From Candidatus Martarchaeota archaeon (lineage in GTDB: Archaea > Micrarchaeota > Micrarchaeia > Norongarragalinales > UBA8480): a DNA stretch of 5,806 nt. The translations under genes were made by a program, and so were the position numbers. Location: assembly GCA_023474775.1 (NCBI GenBank), contig JAMCXP010000052.1, forward strand, positions 1 to 5,806. Direction: 5' to 3'. Under the pieces are notes generated by a model. The model worked only from the letters and a program-made list of their open reading frames with translations, did not search any database and had not been told where the DNA came from. Shown here piece after piece: positions 2,809-5,806 of the stretch; position 1 is the stretch's first letter, and the number at the start of each line of letters is the position of its first letter.

Positions 2809-5806
2809 CCAACGAAAATGTTTTCCGTCACTCCAGTAAGCTCGTCCTTCTGCCCTTCAACCGAAGCCTTGACCAGGTGCTTCTCCACTTCCTCAAAAGC
2901 GGCTCTGACCAAAACCGAAGCCTTGCCTCCTGCCAATCCGTGCCTTCCAACGCTTTGAATTTCGCCAGTGAAAGTCATCGCGTCGGCTACCAACATTAAA
3001 TGCCTCGCGTCCACGCTTATATCCTGGCTTTGCAAAACCTTTTGAAGCTCTTCTATTATTGAATTTCTAGCGGCTTCAACCCCTAAAACTCTAAGTATCT
3101 CCATGAAATCGTTTGTAGTGGTAAGAAAAGGATCAACCTCCTCAAGCTTTAAAATCTGCTCAAGATTAGAACCCTCTGTGGCTATAACATAGCGCTGGCT
3201 TTTGTTGATTATAATACCTTTTGTAATGCCCTCCACTCCCCTTACTATTATACTTCTTATTTTATTTGTAACCTTTCTTAAGTTTTTCAGGGTTTCAGCC
3301 TCTGGCTTTATAGTGATGATGTTTTTCTTCAAATCTACTGTCAAACCGTCCTTTGAAATCTTCTCCACCACTTCCTGTGGCGACACGCTTTTCTCTTTCA
3401 TCGCTTCTAAATCCAAGTGCAATTCTATTATTTTTTTATTAAAATCTTCAATCACTTCAGCTACGTCCTCTACAGTGACCTGCTCTATTGAAGCAGCTAT
3501 CTTTTTCACCGCTTCGTAGGATTTGAAAGCCTCTTTTAGGTGAACTTCCATAACCGGCTTTTTAGGGGTTTTCCTAGCGTCAACTATTTCAACAAGTCTT
3601 TGGAATCCAAGCTGAGCGAGCGAAGCGACTCCTGCATAGTGGAAGGTTCTAAGAGACATTTGAGTGCCAGGCTCTCCCAAACTTTGAGCTGCCACCACTC
3701 CGACAGCTTCGCCATAGGAAATTGGCTTCTGCGTTGGAACGTCCAAAGCATCATCTCCGTATTTGAATTGAAAAACTCTTCCCTGCGCGTCCCTGACGCT
3801 TAAATCCTTCGCGACAATCAAATCCTGCAGTGCATAAACCAGCCTACTCTGCATATAACCAGTGTTAGCCGGATTAACCCCTTTGTCAACCACACTGTCT
3901 CTCCCCCCGCAGGCATGGAAAAAATATTGAGTTAAAGTAAGACCTTCTGAAAAAGAATTTCTGACAAAACCCCTAGCCTCAAGACCTAGATCTCCTTTTT
4001 TAAAGTGCGGAATCAACCTTCCTTTATAACCGCTGACAGGTCTTTTCCCTCTCACCGCCTGCTGCCCGAGCAAGCCAGCTATTTGAATAACGTTCAAGCT
4101 TGAACCCTTACCTGCAGCTGAAATCATCAAAGGAGGGTTGTACTCAAAAGATGAAAGACTTTTGTGCTTAATCCCGTGCTCTATAAAGGCGAATGAATTA
4201 TTTCTTATATTTTCCGTTATTTCAAGAATCAACTGTTCCAGCGTCTCCTTCAAGGTTTTTCCAGGTATCTTCTCAAGCTTTCCCCCATGATATTTCTTTA
4301 CCAATTCTTTAACCTGATTATTTCCCTCTTTGTAAAGATTGATAAGATTAGTCATGGTGGCGTTGGTAAGATTATAATCATCCATGCTGAGTGAAACTCC
4401 GAACCTTTGAAAAGCAGGTATGGAAAGCTGTATCGCGTTGTCGATGAAATTTTCGCACTCTTCAGCCCCGCACTGCTTGAAAACAGCAGTTGTTATTTTT
4501 TCAATGGCTCTCTTGTTTAATATGCCTTTCTTCAACTGCCCGTCTTTTATTTCCAAATTATTATCGTTAAGCTGAAGGTTCTTTGGAAGAATCAATGAAA
4601 AAATCTCGTTTCCACTGAACTTCTTTCCTTCTATTTTTTTAATTGAAGTTCTTGAAAGAAGATCCTCTGCCTCCTCTCTGTCAACATCAGAGTAAAAACT
4701 TGAAAGAAGATAAAGACCAAGAGCAAAGTCCAACCCAGGGAAAATCAACGCCTTACCGTTTCTTGGAGATAGAATGTTCTGTCTCACGCTCATCAACCGA
4801 TCGGCTTCAACCTGCGCCTCCTCCTCCTGAATTAAGTGAAGGTTCATCTCGTCACCGTCAAAGTCGGCGTTGAACGGAACGGTTATAGCATCGTTAAACT
4901 GAAAAGTATTGCCAGACATTATTTTAGCCTTAAGGGATAAAATAGAAACCCTGTGCAGAGAAGGCTGCCTGTTGAACAATACAATATCACCATCCTTCAT
5001 TTTTCTTTCAATAACCCAGCCTATGTTAATCATCTTCAAAATCTCTTCAATATTAAGCGAAGTTATTTTTCTTCTTTTTCCATCTGGCGAGATGGTGTAG
5101 CTGACTCTTTCAGGATTCTCCTGAATGAACTTCTTAACCTCCTCCAAATTCCACCCGGTAACGTTCCAAGGCAAGGTCAATTCATCCGCGATGCTCTGCG
5201 GCACTCCTAAAACAGAAATTGGAAGATTAGGGTTGGGTGATATAATAGTTCTAGCGCTGAAGTTTACCCTCTTCCCGGCAAGGTTGTACTTAAACCTCCC
5301 CTCCTTTGTTTTAAGCCTTTGGAAAAGAGTCTTCAACTGTCTCCCGCTTCTGTGCCTTGCAGGGGGAATCCCAGAAGTTTCGTTGTTAAAATAAGTCGTC
5401 ACATGATATTGAAGTAATTCCCACAAATCTTCTATTATCAACTGAGGCGCGCCTGAATCAATATTTTCTCCAAGCCTCTGATTAATCCTTAAAATATCCA
5501 CCAACTTGTGAGTTAAGTCATCCTCGCTTCTCTCCCCGCTTTCAAGAGTAATGCTAGGCCTAACATTAACAGGGGGAACAAGCAGTACTGTCAAAACAAG
5601 CCACTCTGGCCTGATGCTTACGCCTAATTGTTTAAGATCATGATCGCTTATTCTCTCAAGCCTGTCCCTAACCTCATTTGGAAACAACTTTTTGTCACCC
5701 TCATAAAAACTGACTGGCTTAACAAATCTTACTTGAGGCTGCTTTTCACCACAGTGAGGGCATACTGAAACTTTTTTCACTTCTTTTAAACTAGTCTCGC
5801 CCCCCA
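2754..5806 (-). CDS. rpoA: DNA-directed RNA polymerase subunit A, fused A'+A'' (N-terminus off the right edge)
   Basis: This is the largest catalytic subunit of archaeal RNA polymerase (Rpb1/beta-prime family). The frame is open to the window edge, giving 1016 visible residues; the GTG at 5780 is an internal valine. Roughly 130-170 N-terminal residues are missing. Counting from the first whole codon: second cysteine pair of a clamp zinc site, C15-x-x-C18; RPSITLESGERSEDDLTHK near 82-100; GKRVNFSARTIISP at 177-190; the catalytic magnesium motif NADFDGD at 312-318 (bases 4851-4871), all three aspartates intact; SGYKGRLIPHFKKGDLGLEA region near 591-609; bridge helix about 633-651; trigger loop GEAVGVVAAQSLGEPGTQM from 698 with H722 retained; A'' C-terminus ending NVVPVGTGTVELEMDVE. 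Many archaea split this protein between A' and A''; here only nine residues separate YGDDALD from GEAVG. The bridge helix is unusual (see findings). A shared transcript with an upstream rpoB cannot be seen. Confidence 0.96.
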   Translation of the reverse strand, partial: GGETSLKEVKKVSVCPHCGEKQPQVRFVKPVSFYEGDKKLFPNEVRDRLERISDHDLKQLGVSIRPEWLVLTVLLVPPVNVRPSITLESGERSEDDLTHKLVDILRINQRLGENIDSGAPQLIIEDLWELLQYHVTTYFNNETSGIPPARHRSGRQLKTLFQRLKTKEGRFKYNLAGKRVNFSARTIISPNPNLPISVLGVPQSIADELTLPWNVTGWNLEEVKKFIQENPERVSYTISPDGKRRKITSLNIEEILKMINIGWVIERKMKDGDIVLFNRQPSLHRVSILSLKAKIMSGNTFQFNDAITVPFNADFDGDEMNLHLIQEEEAQVEADRLMSVRQNILSPRNGKALIFPGLDFALGLYLLSSFYSDVDREEAEDLLSRTSIKKIEGKKFSGNEIFSLILPKNLQLNDNNLEIKDGQLKKGILNKRAIEKITTAVFKQCGAEECENFIDNAIQLSIPAFQRFGVSLSMDDYNLTNATMTNLINLYKEGNNQVKELVKKYHGGKLEKIPGKTLKETLEQLILEITENIRNNSFAFIEHGIKHKSLSSFEYNPPLMISAAGKGSSLNVIQIAGLLGQQAVRGKRPVSGYKGRLIPHFKKGDLGLEARGFVRNSFSEGLTLTQYFFHACGGRDSVVDKGVNPANTGYMQSRLVYALQDLIVAKDLSVRDAQGRVFQFKYGDDALDVPTQKPISYGEAVGVVAAQSLGEPGTQMSLRTFHYAGVASLAQLGFQRLVEIVDARKTPKKPVMEVHLKEAFKSYEAVKKIAASIEQVTVEDVAEVIEDFNKKIIELHLDLEAMKEKSVSPQEVVEKISKDGLTVDLKKNIITIKPEAETLKNLRKVTNKIRSIIVRGVEGITKGIIINKSQRYVIATEGSNLEQILKLEEVDPFLTTTNDFMEILRVLGVEAARNSIIEELQKVLQSQDISVDARHLMLVADAMTFTGEIQSVGRHGLAGGKASVLVRAAFEEVEKHLVKASVEGQKDELTGVTENIFVGNVVPVGTGTVELEMDVE

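Noticed and set aside
2395..2812. Minus-strand open frames of 100 and 66 codons
   Set aside because: They lie antisense to the pseudogene or out of frame over the rpoA end, with no family resemblance or start signal.
3202..5394. Several plus-strand open frames of 60-105 codons inside rpoA
   Set aside because: They are antisense to a well-conserved gene and show composition-driven, low-complexity translations.
5778..5780. GTG as the rpoA start codon
   Set aside because: The frame stays open to the window edge, and the family has well over 100 residues before the CPHCG motif, so this is an internal valine.

Overview
The window looks archaeal. Its largest gene encodes the archaeal/eukaryotic-type largest RNA polymerase subunit, start-proximal TATA-like boxes precede the genes, and one gene has a GGTGA Shine-Dalgarno site. 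The DNA is AT-rich. A divergent RpoA with both halves on one chain, a class II lysyl-tRNA synthetase and small unknown genes would suit an uncultivated lineage, possibly DPANN (Woesearchaeota/Pacearchaeota-like). That placement is inference from gene content, not a phylogeny. Both window ends cut through genes.

Layout, left to right: (1) 1-631, minus strand: N-terminal 210 residues of class II lysyl-tRNA synthetase, running off the left edge and ending there in a 19-bp inverted copy of its own sequence. (2) 632-778: short spacer with a candidate TATA box for lysS and a hairpin at the end of the next gene. (3) 779-1327, minus: a GNAT acetyltransferase. (4) 1328-1476: divergent intergenic region with promoters facing both ways and a perfect 11-bp hairpin ending in a T7 tract between them. 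(5) 1477-2115, plus: an unrecognised 212-residue protein with an HELLH zinc-metalloprotease-like motif, in clearly AT-richer DNA. (6) about 2153-2631, plus: a decayed TehB-like methyltransferase pseudogene. (7) 2632-2753: non-coding convergent region holding one arm of a perfect 27-bp inverted repeat whose other arm is the 3' end of the polymerase gene. (8) 2754-5806, minus: rpoA, 1016 residues visible, with the A' and A'' parts fused and the N-terminus beyond the right edge.

Two housekeeping information-processing genes (lysS, rpoA) flank an accessory-looking stretch (GNAT, HELLH protein, methyltransferase pseudogene). No pathway joins the genes. The points most worth a second look are the altered bridge helix of RpoA (a proline and other changes in a near-universal motif), the compact A'/A'' junction, the 27-bp inverted repeat at the rpoA 3' end, and the HELLH protein. 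No CRISPR array, tRNA, rRNA or intact insertion sequence was seen.
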